A stretch of DNA of 64,000 nucleotides from Larus michahellis (GCF_964199755.1 NC_133896.1:94302200-94366199); one strand, 5' to 3'; counted from the stretch's first letter, positions 37,701-52,700 are shown. Notes: a model not told the origin generated them from the sequence alone. Program-made: numbers and translations.

Positions 37701-40700
37701 CAGAGAGATCTTTGCACCCTCCCTATATGAGGTGAATAAATTGTTGGCTACCACATCAGCAGGAGGATCTCAGTGCCAGACACATGGTGGGAACATTCTG
37801 CGGCACTGCAGATGGCAGCCAAACTTCTAGTGGCTTTAGCAAGAGTCAGGACTTCACCCCGAAAGCAGAGAGGGTATGGGAGGTAAGCCGGATGAGCGAA
37901 CTAGAGCGCCCAGAAACATTCTGCATCTGTAGTGAGGCTTATCTGAAATCCAGGGAACTCCTTCAGTGTTCTGAGCATCAACTCATTTTTAAGCAGTATT
38001 ACTACCTTCTAGTTCTTGCATATTTTGCTGAGTTCCTTGATGCTTTGTTTCCCTATTCAACTTCTTTTACAAGAATTGAGTTTTATGAACTGAGGGGAGA
38101 AAACCTGGTTCACTTAAGAGCAGAAGTTACCATATACAATATGGAGCGTGGGCTGTCAGCATATTGGCTGACAGAAGGGTATTTGTTAGCAATTCTCATG
38201 TTTTCTTTCTGACTTCTTCTCAAAGTGACCAACAGAGAAACCAAATTTACCTTAATGTGGCTTTTTATTTATTCCCCATTAGACAGCTTAACAGGTTTGG
38301 GATGGTTTTTGTTTTGGTTTTAACATTTCCTTCCTTTTTTTCTCTACACGCAGAAATACATGCTCCTTTCTAAGTTTTTTTGTTCATCACAAAAATATCA
38401 GGATTGCTCAATGTTTTTTCCGGTGTCTTTACGCTCTATGAGAGATGTCATGGGAACTACATTGCAAGGTATTGGGATGAATGGGGAAAAAGCTGGACTC
38501 CTAACAAATTCAGGTTGCTTGTAGAATGTGGTTAGTTCGGTAGGTTGCTAATAGAAATGTTAAACACAGTTTAAAATGATATGAGTTGAAAAATCAGGCA
38601 TCGGCAATATGAAGCTGATACCTGATTATGTTGTCCTGTTACCTTACTTTTGAATCTTCCTGTATAAACAGAGGAAGTTCTGAATTTCTCACAAAGAGGG
38701 GAAGAAAAAAAAGAAAAAATCCTCTGCCCCCTGCTTAAGAACTCTTGATAAATCCTTGCCATTGATATTTAACACTACAGGATGAACACAGAGTGAAAAC
38801 TGTTGCTGCTAGTTTCTTGGATTAATGTGATTAATGGTTTTAGTCCGTAGAAAGCCAGGAACACCTCTGGCTTACATGCACAGACTCCTTTGGTCTTGAG
38901 GGTTGACAGTGTGGTTAAAGGTGTTTGCCAAGAAAATAAAGATTTGATTGTGTATATTGATTTGTCTTTTTTTTTTTTTTTTTAATGGGCCTCCTATGAG
39001 TTTACAGTTTCATGAGACCATACTGGCTGTGTTGAGGGTGGTGTGGCTATAGGCTGCCTAGATGATATAGGGTTTGGAAGAGGCATGGGTTGTAGTTTGG
39101 AGTACATTTGAGCTGGTGTTGGTGAACTGGTCTTGGTGAACAAGAACAGTTCCTCTCTGTGTCATCCGTTTGTTCCATTCTTTACAAACAAAACAGCAGA
39201 GATGATCCGTCTGGAAATTTAACTCGGTTGAGGGAAAAAAATTATTGAGACAGATTATTTTCTCAGTCCTGTTGATCATACAGCAACATAAAAGCTGTGC
39301 TGGTACAGCATGGAAGTGCTATCTGGATGTTGGGAATAAGTGGCCAGAGGATTTAAACTGCTTTTTTTCTGGAAGTTCAGGGTACGCTTAAATGCAAGTA
39401 GGATCTGTCCCTAAGCAAAGCCCAGAGATCAAAAATAATTAGTATCCTACAGGACACAGTGATCCTCTGGATCCTCTGTGACTCTTAAGTTCACCATTGC
39501 CAAAATGGGGAACCCTAGTTCTCTCCTTCCCTCTCTCTGTTCACACTGCCATGTGTTGGCCTGGGCAGTCATTCACTGGGTTTAACTCATTGTGTTAATG
39601 GCAATGTAATTTGTCAAAAAACCCTATAAAGTTAATGAACGGTGTTCTCAGTCCAGGGAGCATGCCAAAGGAGCAGGACCCTGAGACTGCAAAAAGGAGG
39701 GCAGAAGCAGGTGGAGGGGAGGGAGAGTGGGATGGCTGCACACACACCACAAATCAATTGTCTGCGGCAGGGGGCACAAGATTTTTAGAACAGGAGTTCT
39801 CACATTGCAGCCTGCTCCTGTGTGTGACCGGAAGAAGGGCCTTGTTGGTTATGTTCTTGACAGGAGAACTAGCTGAATCTAGGTTGCCTCAAAGTACAGG
39901 CAGTAATAGTCTACTATATAAACCCTTCTGAAGCTGGAGTTAAGTGATTAGGTTATCCTAAGTTTGTATATGCAGAGCACATCATGCTATAACTACAGAA
40001 CATAAAAATATGATTTTATGTGCTCTCTTCCCACCATTGCCCCATATAGTGCCTCTCAAAGCAAAAGATTTGGAAACCGTGGTCCTGCAGTAACCCCTCC
40101 TCTGTATGGTGAATTCCCTGGAGTACTGCTCTGTTAGTGGACTTAGACTTCTGCAGAACAGATGAAGTTTCCCTGCTCTAGAACGGCATGTAAGAACGAG
40201 TGTTTTAAGGCAGGTCTAAGTCTTTCTTTGCCTCTTAGAGAATGTCTTGCACTTCCATAGTCTTTCTTAGTAAGATGGGTTAAACCAATGATCAGAGTAA
40301 CTGTGACTGAATATTAACAAAGTCATAATGCTGCTCAGAGGTAATTTCTGGGAACTGAGGCTCGGAACTGAGAAGGGCTATACAAAGCTGAAATTCTTGG
40401 GTTGTAAGACTGCATTACTCTCTGAGTGATAGGAATGATGGAGGTGAATTCAAGTTTGTGATGGATGGTAAGAAGTTGCATGACAAACTGGATGTGGTTT
40501 GCTTAGCAGAAGTGAAAACTCCTTACTTAACCCACGGTGATGATGAGAGCTGTGAGTACGTGAAGTTTGCTAATAATGTTGTGTGTATCTAGGCTGTTAC
40601 ATCAGAAATTTCCCGTTGCCGTTAATGGAGTGCAACATAACCAAGTATGAGAGAGGTGCAAGTGCAGGATGACCAATGTGTTAGCCACTGTACCACAGTA

Positions 40701-43700
40701 CTTAAAAGGCAGAGATGCGACATTAGCTAAAATACCAGTAGCTTTGTGAAGCTTTTTCTCTTTCTGCTACCTTTAGTGTGGCTCTGGTGACACCGTACAC
40801 ATACCTTTTTCCTGGTATATGAACAGGCAGACTTGCTAGAGATGGAATATTTTTGTTGATGTCTGTTTAGTATGAAATGAATAGTCTTACCTAGAACTAA
40901 CCTAAGGCAATGCTTTGGCAAAAAGAAAACACATAAATAAAGAAGGTGCCACAAAAATAAGAGCTCATCCATTTACATTCTGAAAGGGGAGCATCCTTTC
41001 CAACTTGGAAATACTGCACAGTGGATACTGCTAATACGAAGTTTATTTAGAGGCATTTCCTAGAGTTGCTTTTATATCAAAAGTTTTCATGCTTAAGAAA
41101 ATTTGCCAGAGCTGCATGATCAGTATGCATGTTGAGATGAGCACTGCACTGGGCTCAGAGCTTCCATTTCAGATCTTTGAAGAAACAGACCTCAGCTGCA
41201 AAATTTTGCACTAGACAGATTCTGTCCTTAATTCAGAGGCAAAGACACCAGGATTTCAGGTGCATTGCTGTGAACCAGATCCTCTTGGCTCACAGGAGAG
41301 TCAGAGGTGGGTAGAGATCTGGAAGTAAGTTGTGAAGCCCAACCTGGTCACTTGCTTGCCCCCTTTCAGCAGGATGGAGTATGAGAATCAGGAGGGCAAA
41401 AGCACGAAAAACTCATGGGTTGAGATGAAGACAATAAGTGAAGGGGGGAAAATAAAGCGGGGGGGGGAACCAAGTGATGCGAAAGCAATCACTCCTTCCC
41501 ACCAGTGGACTTCTTTGAGCAGCAGCTACTTTGGAAAAACACCCTCAGTCTCATTGCTGACCATGACATATGGTAGGGAGTATCTCTTTGATCATTTGGG
41601 GTCAACTGTCATAGCTGTGTCCCCTCCTAATGTCTTGCTCATCCCCAACCTACTTCTAGGATTGGTCAGAGTGAGAAAGAGAGGTCTTGATGCTGTGCAA
41701 GCACTGTTCAGTAATAGCTAAAACATGAACACGGTTTTGGTCACAAATTTAAAACACAGCACCATATGGGCTGCTATGAAGAAAATTAACTCCATCCCAA
41801 GCAGTCCTAGTACACAAGTGCATCGTAGCAGTGACCACACCAAGTAGTAGGAAGAGCAGGACTGGGCAAGTAATCAGAGGACAAGGGGAGTGGAAGAGAC
41901 TTGTGCAGGAAGCGGAGTGGAGGGAGCTAGAGAGATCTGCAAGGTTCTGCAAATGGAAGAGAGATGTAAGTGAGAACAGGGCAGAGGAACTGAAAATTCT
42001 GGGTATTGCAAAAAAAGAAAAGAAATCTTTGAAACTAAACTTACAAAAATTGTTGGAGATTTGCACCTTCCCCTCAATTCTGATGTCAGTCAGCTGGTGT
42101 CTGACTCTGGTGGCACCTTTGTTTCTGTGGAGCTAATGTTTTCCCCATTCCTCAACTTCTTTCCTGGAAGTATCCAGAATTGCCTAATCTGCATCATAGC
42201 CAAGCTTTTCTGTGTCTTGCTCGTGCCTAAGCTCAGTTGGAATCCACCTAGTCCTCCTGTGAGTCACATAGCAAGGCTTTGATAACCCTGCCATAGGCTT
42301 CCCTGAGCTGCGCAGTGGAGCGTGCTTGGTCTTCCTCCTCTTCAGGCTGTGCCAGTGTGCACGAGGGAATTATAATGCAGCTTGGTTAGGACATCAGTGA
42401 GAAGGCTTTAGGCTCTCCTTCAATTGACTGTGCATTTTATCTCTTTAATGTAGGAAAAAGTCTTGAACATGTGGTTTGACTAGTGAGTTACTGGAGAAAA
42501 GAGAGGCAGTATCTCTGACGGCCTTATTTGGAAGGTCTTACCTCTGTGCTAGGAAGGTTTAGGGCTGTGAACCCAGAGTGGAGAGAGGTAAGCGCCCTCA
42601 GTGAAGGGATTGGATTTAAGGTACAGCTCAGTCCTCATCATTTCCTGCTAGCTATTTTAAGAAATCTGAGCCTGGGGCATGGGTGCGGTCGCTGCACTCT
42701 GAGCCAGGCCGGTGCTGCTGGCCAAAGGGATGGTCTTACTCATGTTGTTGTTTCCTCTCCATTCCATGCACAAGCACTCGTGTTCCCACAGCAAGTCACA
42801 TCTGGGAATTAACAATCCTTCTGTGTTTTTTTTGTTTGGAGTGAGGGGTGTGTGTCAGGTTAACTGTCAGAAAGTTGTACGTGCTGCATGACTAATTGCG
42901 GGAACAGGCAGACAAAAACAATGGAGAGGGAGGAATGGGTAGGTCATCCGCATACTTGTGGTGAGCAGCATAGCTTTAAAATGACTGGGTAACCTTTGCC
43001 TGTTGTGAGGCCTGTGCTGACGGATGTAATCGGAGGCATGGATTTTGTGGTGGGGAGGGACTCGGACTTGTTGGTGGGTGCTACCCTTAGGACCTGCCTT
43101 TGCTCATGTGTAGAGCTCTGTAGATGCAGGCAGCCCCATATTGTCCAGGAGTAGCAACACATATCATAACAAGTGAAAAACTCTGCTTTTGATGTTACAT
43201 GTCAGATTTGCAGTCATTCCTACCCGAATCCAATTTGCTCTTGCAACAACCTGGGACACTGCTACAGCTTACTGTCGTCTGCATTCTCTCTTTCCTGGCT
43301 GTAGCTTTTGCCCGTGCTTTCATACCTCGGGTCTAAGTGCTTTCTTACTAGAGTTTGGGAAGAGGGTCATGTTTGTGGCCTGTGGGGGAATTAGGAGGAC
43401 TATGGATGAATATTCTGATAGTCCTTCTGGACTGAACTTTTATTTCAGGATTCTTGGCAAGTGATGGTTCTGAGGGTTAGGAGGGAACCTAACTCTCCAC
43501 TGCTTACAGTTGCTGGGGGAATTCAAAATAATAATTAAAAAAAAAAGCCTAAAAAAAGGGGTAGTTGGGAACTTACAAAAAATAGAACAAAAATCCACTA
43601 TTTAAAAAGCCCGACTCCTGAGGCAGACAGTTCCTTGCTATATGCTAATCTGTAAGGACTTTGCCACCCAATTTCAGCAGGTGTGCATTTTGAATAGGTA

Positions 43701-46700
43701 CTTGAGACCAGGAAAGATTATAATGATAGCATTAAAAATAAAAAGGGAATTAGCTTACAGAAGTTCTCCGGAATAACTATGCCTCACATCAGCTCCAAGA
43801 AAAGTAGTGAAGAAATTAAAATCAGGTATACAAATATGGTAATGAAGCATTTATTGCTGATAAATGGAATATTGAATTCCACTTATCCAGTCTGAACAGA
43901 ACATGTGGATACCTTTAGCCTGCTTAAATCCTTAAAGAGTCCGAATTATTCAGGTGAATACTAAAACTTGAGTATAGCATGGTAGGTTGTATGAGTGACC
44001 TGTTACACTGTGAGTGAAGGACTGTGCCTTGTCTTATGTAGGTTGCAATCCAAGCTCTCCATTCAGAGACATGATTCAGTTAGCATGGAGTTCCAGGTTA
44101 CATGCATTAGCTGAGTTGTTGTCAAACATGAGAAAATCTGAAATGTTTTCATGTACTGCAGAGCAGGCTAAGATTCGTGGCTTGCTGTTTGCTGCAGGCC
44201 AAATCCATGCACCCATACTGTTGTTGCAGTTCAGCTGATGTGTGGTAGGCAGAACACTTCACTGTGGCTCTGAATCCTGCATAGGATGAAAAGACTGTGT
44301 AGGTAAAGGTATCTGTCTGCTGGAGAAGTGGGAACAGAAGATGATGTAGATGAGATGAGGTGGTGGGTGTGCAGAATAGGATTTGCTCGCACAATGTTAG
44401 CTTCTCTTTATCAGTAACACTTTCACTATGTAATTTGTTTGGAAGGGTAGAACACAAAGGCATGCCATAAGAAGGAATTTGGAGTGGATTGAAGGAGATA
44501 CAGGAGCAGGTAGTCTGACAGTTTCTGTAGAGGCTACTGGAGGCCTTAGCACAGCACTGCTTTGTTGTGTGAACTTTATCTTGGAATAATAGGGTACAAT
44601 AAGGAGAGAGGGAGAAAGCAGAAGAATATCGTTCTTATTTCTAGTCTTCCAAAAAGAGTGTATAAGAGTGTTTAGCTGTTACTTCTCTGTCTTTGCTCAC
44701 AGCAGAGAAGTTAACTGCTGTGGAATGGGAAATCTGTCTCCATATAAAATGAAATAGAGAAGAGGAGGAAGGGTTCCTTAGAAATTTAGAAAGTGTGTGA
44801 TGACACGTGCATTCATTAGAAGCTCAAAGATACGTGGTGGAGACCTTATGCAATGTTTCTGTATGATGTATAATTTCATTGAAAAAAGGAAGCTGACAGT
44901 GTTGAGTGGGATGTTTCTTCATGTTTTCACTGGAGTAGTGAAGCAGGGAAGTAAAAGCGTCCAACCCCTGGTTTTAGACAGGAAATGATGGTTATGCTGA
45001 AAGGATAACCTTTTCCCTGTCTTGCTCCTTGGAGTCCTGAGTGTCCTTGGGCAGGAACTCTTCCGTTCCTTGCTGCCAAGTCTTTGTTTCACCAGATGGC
45101 AAGAAGAGAGTATGCTGAAGAGGATGGCACTTCCCCAAGATAAGCAGAAAGTGTGGAGGAAAAATGTGTTTTTAGCTCTGCTTTCTTCCAGTCTCATTTC
45201 TGGAAGAAAGCAGAAACAATCTTACCCTCATTACTCCAGGCTAGCTCTTATGACTTAAAGAGAGCAAAGATGCGGAGAGTTTATGCATCAACATGCATCA
45301 AGACCCAGGCTTAGGAAGTTATTAGTGGTTGGCAGAGCACTAGTGGCAGAAGTTATTAGTGGTTGGCAGAGCAGTAGTGGCTGTCCTTGCTCATGTTCTT
45401 ACTCCCTAGCAAATGGCTGCTTTCCTCCCAGAGAGGGTTATGTTACCTTCCTCTTGTCAACAGCTACTGTGCTTGGCTTATTCATGCTGACGTTAAGCCA
45501 CCACAGCTTGGTTGTGTCTGTGATCCAAAGTTACTAAGAGGTAGAATTTCACAGTGAGTAGAGCCGGGAGTTTTTCTCCATGCTAGGAATACTATAGGTC
45601 TCTGGGCAGTGAGAGATGACTTCTTGAGGAAAACACACTCCTAAAAATTGTCTTTATGAAGTCTCCAACAAGACTGCAAGCTTCATCAAATCAAAACAGT
45701 GTTTTGTCTTGCCCAGCATCCTGCCTTGGACCACAAGGTCTCCAAACACAAATGTTGGAGCTCCTGGGTTCTTCTGTTTTCTGAACATTTTTAATTGAGA
45801 TGGGTGGAAAGAGATGCTCATACTGCAGCAGTGGGAGCAAGTGAGATGTTTAAATCTGTCTGAACAGGATAGAAGACAAAGATAGGCAGGTGGGTTGTGT
45901 TGAAAAGATGTGTGAGAGATAGCCGAGCTGTCTTAAGCATGTTTACTTTTCCAGTTTCTGTGCCTGAAAAAGGCCACAGCATAAGTGCAGACAAGAAGTA
46001 GAAACTGTAGTGGCATGAGAAAGAGTACTTTCATGGGTAAATTGCAAAGAAATTGGATAGTCCATGAAAAGTAAGGCATGGAGAAGACCACCTGTGTGTG
46101 CAGTTCTGTACTCAAGCACAGAAGTGTGTTTCCCATTGCTTGCTTTCAGTCTCCTGTCTGAGACAGTCTTTGTTTCTATGGTGTGGCACCAGGCAGAAGA
46201 GCAGGACACTCAGTATGCTGGTGAGCATTGTTCGTTTCTGATGGGGAACCTAATCTTCTTGATGACTGGCCTGGCTGACCTCCCAACTGCTTTCATGTGG
46301 AAAGGAGATAGGATGTGAAGCAAGATGGGCTATGGTTTGTTTTCTGGACTCATATACAGTGAAGAAGTGACTTGTTTTGATGTGATAAAGCTGTAGTATC
46401 CATGTTGATTTATGAACATTAGTAAGCAAGGGAAGCACAGAATGATATAGGGATTGGTGGGTTCTTGACTTGATGCCATTTAGGAATCAAAAAAAAAAAA
46501 ATCAAAATGAAAACAAACCCAAAATCGTAGCTGTCACTTGGTAGTAGTTGGCTTGAGGAATAGGCTTCTGAAATATTTCTCTTTCACCATGCACAGCTAC
46601 TTTTTAAAGGGACATTTTCCATGGTGCATATTGGGAATCTTGCCTTAATGTGAGATCGCATGTATATCTTAATCATGCCCTTCCTTCAACTTAGTAGTAA

Positions 46701-49700
46701 AAAGTTACCAGCTACCGTGGAGCAGAATCAAGTCCTTAATGCATGTGTAACTTGGAACTCAGTATTGGCGTGTTTTTGTCTATGTCCACATACATGTCTG
46801 CCATGGCAGTAGTCTTGGGATTTTTCAGAGCCATTCAAAGTTATTCGGAAGTAGGAGATGGTTGCTGAAGACTGAAGCAGGGACACAGAGATGCTATTGG
46901 TCTACAGTATCCCTTCCCTACAGCAGAATTTTGTCTCATCTGTTAGATCTGTAGATTTTTTGCACATGAAGCTGTTTTTAATAAAAACTAGGGAAAATCT
47001 CTTATCCGTCTTATTTTCTGTTGTTGTTTGTTTATTTATATTCAAAGTTTAGGCATTTTTAAGCAAAATATTATTGATTCAAAACTGATAGCAGTTAAGG
47101 TTTCTGCTCCCATTTCTTGCTTGCAACTCTGCTAGATCTCAAAGGTTGGGATGCTATTTCACATACATTGGCTGTGAAATAAACTTGCTTGAGTGACATT
47201 TCCAAGGGAAATCCCTAGTATCCTCATGACTTCAGAGCAGGTGCTTTGAACCACGTAGCAATTTTGTGTCAGAAGTGTGCTTTTTACTAACTCTGTTAAT
47301 ATTCATGCTGGAAGAATTGCAGCTTATTTCCTCAGCAGGAGCTTCAGTCTGGGCATTCTGCAATAAGATTGTGAGATAAGAATTGTTGTCACCAGCAAAA
47401 TCTCATTTCATCTTTTTCCCCAGACCATGGGCAGGAGACTAATTCAAGTGAACGGAGGGAAAGTACTCAGGATAGAGGAGCTTAGGATAGGGAAGAAGAT
47501 CGTGACAAATGATTCTGTCTGGGACCAGAACATGGAAACTGGATCTCTTGGTGGTGCCTGTCACATGGTTGTGCAGACAGGCTGAGTTTGGGTAATTCTT
47601 AATTGACACAAACCTTACTTTGCAACATTGTGATGTGCTTCTAACTTAAATCTGAATGTATCTCATAGTGCATACAGCATTAGTCAAGTAATAGTTTGTA
47701 AAGCAATTGTTAAAATAACTTTTTTCTTTTTTTTTTTTTTTTTTTTTTCCCTGTAGCACACATCCACTGCGAGGAAGTGTTTGGCATCGTGGGAGAAAAT
47801 TTTACCTTTCCAGTAAAAATAGACCAAAAACCAGTGGAAATTTTGTGGACAAAAAACAAGGATAAAGTGGCTGAATGGGAGGGGCAAAGCAAAACAACAT
47901 ATTTTACTTCTCTCCGTAACAGAGGCTTGCTTAATGAGGAGAATGGGTGCCTGACTATATTTAACTTGGAGAACAGTGATACTGGCACATACGTGTTAGA
48001 ATACTTGGATTCTATGAATAAAAAATATAACTTAACCTTTGCACTTGCTGTGTTAGGTAAGTAGTGGAAGAACTGCATAATGAATTTGCACCACTTTATT
48101 CACTTTAAGAAGGTTAGAAAGCGGATTGTTTATTTGTCAGGAAAACAAACAGACAGAGGGCGGGTGTTCTTTGGCTCTATTGTTAAGTTACTTAGGCGCT
48201 TTAAACAAATTTTCAAAGGTGGCATCTAATTTGTGTGCCCATCGCTACTCACCTTGGAATGTCTTCTAGAGTGTGTGTAGATGGCACACTGTGTACTTTC
48301 AGGTAGATAACTAAACTCTTTGAGCAAGCTGACCAAGTTATCCTAGGCATTATGTATCTACTGAAGATGCTCCTGCAGGCATATTATATGTGCTTGAATA
48401 TCTGTGGCATCATCCTGTGCTGATCTGCGCAGCTTTACTAGTAGTCTTTGGGAAATATATTTGACAGTGTGTATATTAATCTTATTGGTGATGAACCATG
48501 AGAAGTCTCCAACTAGTCACTGAAGAACCACAAACAGGGCCACTCTTAGAACTGCATTTCTCTCTCACGCACAAGGTGTGCACACACACGCACCTTACAT
48601 GTATGCTTTTATCTATGCACTCTCCTGCTGCTTTTGTTGCTCCAGCCCTTGTCCTGTGCTAAAATTCAAGGCAGTTTATAACCAAAGTAATACAGAATGT
48701 TTTCTCTCCTTCAGCTCCCCCTCCAGAACCTGAAATAAGTTGCAACATCAGTGGTGGTGACCTTGCGTTAAAATGTACAGGAGATTTCCAGAAGCCTCTG
48801 ATTTATACTTGGAAGTTCAGTAGCTTAGCAGTCACTCGTCAGACCCAGGAAGTTTTCATCTCTAAGAATGTTGATGCTTCCGAGAAAGCTACATGTTTCA
48901 TTAAATTCTCTCAAACGGAAAAGAGCTCTGAAATCTCTTTAACTCAATGCTTTCCAAATAGACAAGGTAATGAATGGGTCAGGTGGTATATGCAAGTCTG
49001 AGGGGCTAGGTTGGGAAGCAGCATGGACTTTGACTGTAAGATTTCTACTGACTTCTCAGGAAGTTAAATTTAAAGAGTAAAAAGCATCAGAAGTGATTTG
49101 TGTGCTAAAAGTGTGTTTAAGGTTGTTAAAAGGTATGAGGTTGACAGCTTGATCCCCCTGGAAAGATACTTTTTGCATGGATCTCTACAGAATAAAGCCT
49201 TCAGCTGTGTCTTGAAATGAGTAATAATAAAGAAGGAGACATACTTAGATCTCTTCTAAACCTTCTGGCCTTGTGTAATTAATGCTAATGACTATTGTGC
49301 TCTTTGTACTGCTTTCCATGAACTGGAATGAAACTATTCAGTCATTTCAAATAAGTCATCTAGCAGCCATTAGATAAAATAATTTCTCATCTGGCGTGTG
49401 AGTGATTCAATGAGCATCCTTCACAGATAAATATAAAAAGGAGAAAAGAGAGTTTTCTGCTATTGCTTATTGCTTTGGGCCAGCCTCAGCTGAGCTTCAG
49501 GTCAGCTTGAGGCTTGCCTCTTTTTTTTTAAACATAGAACGAGAGCATGTTTGGAACCATCTGGTTTGTAGGGTGCATAAGGCAGTCTGTAACTGACAAA
49601 ATTTCCCACTTCTGTGCAAAAGTCATTTTCATGGCTTACCAGTACAGAATTCTTCCTTCTTCACTGGAATTATGTGTTGGAGGGATGTGGTGAGTTGACC

Positions 49701-52700
49701 TTGGCTGGCTGCCAGATGTGCGGCAAGCTCTCGATCAATCCTCCCTCCTCAATGCAACAGGGTGAAGAAAATATGACAGAAGCCTCATGGGTTGAGATAA
49801 GGACTGGGAGATCACTCAGCAATTACCATCACAAGAAAAGCAGACTTGAGTAAAATTAATTTAATTTATTTCCAATCAAAATCAGATCAGAGTAGGATAA
49901 TGAGAAACAAGAACAAATCTAAAACACCTTCCCCCACTGCCCTTTCTTCCTGGACTCAGCTTCACTCCTGGTTTCTCTACCTGCTCCCCCCAAGTGGCAC
50001 AGGGGGATAGGGAATGGGGATTGTGGTAAGTTCTTCACATGTTGTCTCTGACACTCCTTCCTCCTTGTGGGGGAGACTTCTCACACTCTTCCTGCGCTCC
50101 AGCATGCGGTCCCACTCATGGGAGACAGTCCTCCATGAATTTCTCCAGCATGGGTCCTTCCCACGGCCTGCAGTTCTTCAAGAACTGCTCCAGCATGGGG
50201 TTCTCAATGAGCTGCAGGTGGATATCTGCTCCACTGTTAACCTCCATGGGCTGCAGGGGAATCTCTGCTTCGGTGCCTGGAGCACCTCCTCCCCCTCCTT
50301 CTTCACTGACCTTGGTGTCTGCAGAATTGTTTCACATATTTTCACTCCTTTCTTCCAGCTGCTGTCGTGCAGCAGTTTTTACCCTTAAATATGTTATCAC
50401 AGAGGTGCTACCACCATCATTGATGGGCCCACCTTTTGCTAGCAGCAGGTCCGTTTTGGAGCCGGCTGGCACTATCTCTGTCTGCCATGGGGGCAGCTTC
50501 TGGCGTCTTCTCAAAGAAGCCACTCTTGCAGCCTCCCTGCTACCAAAACCTTGCCTTGCAAACCCAATGCGAGACATTTGCTGAAATTTCATTTGGCTGA
50601 GATCTGTCTCAGCCTTTCATAGGCTGAAAAATGGAATAGCCATCACCTTTCAAGCAGTGATATGCCTTCACTGAACTAAGATACTTACCATGTAACTTTC
50701 CTGGAGCTGGCTTAGGGTTTTGCTGATAACCTAAGCAAAGGTTATTAACTTTGTCGCATTAATTTCTTGAGGTTACTTGTTTAAAAGCAAATAGCTATAA
50801 AGCCCACTCAGGGTTGTATTTCTACTGAAGAAGTAGTTTATCACATAGTTGCTTTTCAACTAACCAGTCATTATTTCTTTTATTTTTTTAAAGGAGACAG
50901 CTATGACAAAAGAAGCAGAGGCGGCCTTATCGCAGCTTTTGTTGTCTTAATTCTAGTTGTAGGAATACTAGTATTCCTATGCAGAAGAGGTATGTATAGC
51001 ATGTCCTAATTGAGCTTAACATGCTTCAAGATTATCCTGATTTAAGGTTCTGTAGAATGCATGCAAGTTTCTGGCCATGGTATGTATTGTAAATACAGTA
51101 ATAGAAACAAGTACAACTTAGGCAAAAACTAGTAGATTTAAAGGAAATAATATACTGAACTTTCCTGTGCTCAGTCACTGGGCTCTGTGTACTGGGAAAT
51201 GCTCTAGTTTGTACTTGCATATTTCTCCTTCAGACTGTGTGTTTTGTTTACTGTATGCTTCTACTTACCAAGCGTCTGTCCTCTCCCGTTGCTACCTGAG
51301 TGTGCTTCCACTGCCTCTTTTGAGAGCATCATAAAGCTGCTCTCAAGATCAGATTTATCGCTGGGACAGACTCTTACTAGGGTCTGTTGAATATCTTATG
51401 CTGAGTCTAATCTAACAACTCCGTGTGGTCAACTGATACATAGGGACGTCTGTGCCTCCTGTCAGCCTGTGTTGCCATCGTCTTGGAGTTCTAGATTTGC
51501 TTCATGGTTCATCCCTACGCTGAATACAAGTATCTCTTGTAAATCTGACGGTTTATTTGGAAAAGGTAATTGTAAGCTATCATTGTGTATCTCTTGCTGG
51601 CACCTTTTTAGGTTAATGTGTCAGATTGTATTCTGGCTTGAAAAAGAGATGCACACCATCTCTTCTCTTTGTGTTTGAGAGTGTCCCAACCAGGAATACA
51701 TTGCTTCATCCTAAAGGTGTTCTGCATGGAAGACTCCTGTTGGTTTCCCAGTGGGGTCATCATTTAGGGGTCATTGGAGGATGAAGAGCGTGGGATGCAT
51801 CTCCTATCCGGGAAGGGCTGATTGATGATATTCAGGAGGGAGGCTCTGATCAGAGCATACATACGTGTATTTTGCATGTGAAACTTACGCTTTCATGATC
51901 ATTCTCCATTTAGTTTCTGTTAGCATGAAATCATGAAATAAACTAGATGGGAAGGAATCTCTGGAGGTTTCATTGAACTTGCTGCTCAAAACAGGATCAA
52001 CTTCAAAGCTAGATCAAGTTGCTCAAGGCCTTGTCCAGTCAAATTTTGAGTATTTCCAAGGATGGAATTTCCACAGTCTCTTTCAGCATGTGTTCCAGTG
52101 CTGAGTCACCCACGTGGGGAAGGATATTTTCCTTATTTCTCTTAGACATTTCCCTTTTGCAACTTGCAACCATTGCCTCCTGCCCTTTGTTCTGTACTTT
52201 TGAGAGGATTTTCCTTTGTTTTCTCTGTAAGTTAGTTGTAGACTGCAATTAGCCATCCCCTTAGCCTTCTTTTTCTTCAGGCTGAACAAACATGATTCTC
52301 TCAGCACCTCCTTGCACAGCTACTGCTCCCTAAACATCTTGATGGAAATTTGCTGGACTACCTTCAGAATGACGATGTTTTTTCATTAATCGAGAGCCCA
52401 AAACTAGACATAGTACTCCACATGTGGTGTCACAAATACGGAATAGAGGGGAAGAATTATTTCTGTTGATGTGCTGACTATGCTTCTGCTAACAGAGCCC
52501 AGTATTTGTTAGGCTTGTACTGCAAGGGCACATTTCCGACTAATATTCAACTCATCACCCACCAGGGCTTCCAGGTCCTTTTCTGCAGAGCTGTTTTCTA
52601 GCCAGGCAGAGGTAGGTGTACAGCTCCATGGGATGATTTCAAGAGGTGCAGGACTTTACGTTTGCCTTTGAACATCACGTCTTTTCTGCCAGCACATTCC

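Noticed and set aside
37784..38212. 142-codon frame in CD58-like intron 1
   Set aside because: No similarity or splice evidence; probably chance.
50039..50584. 181-codon frame
   Set aside because: Lies inside an ERV-type LTR and reads out its repeated ctccagcatggg units; not a protein gene.
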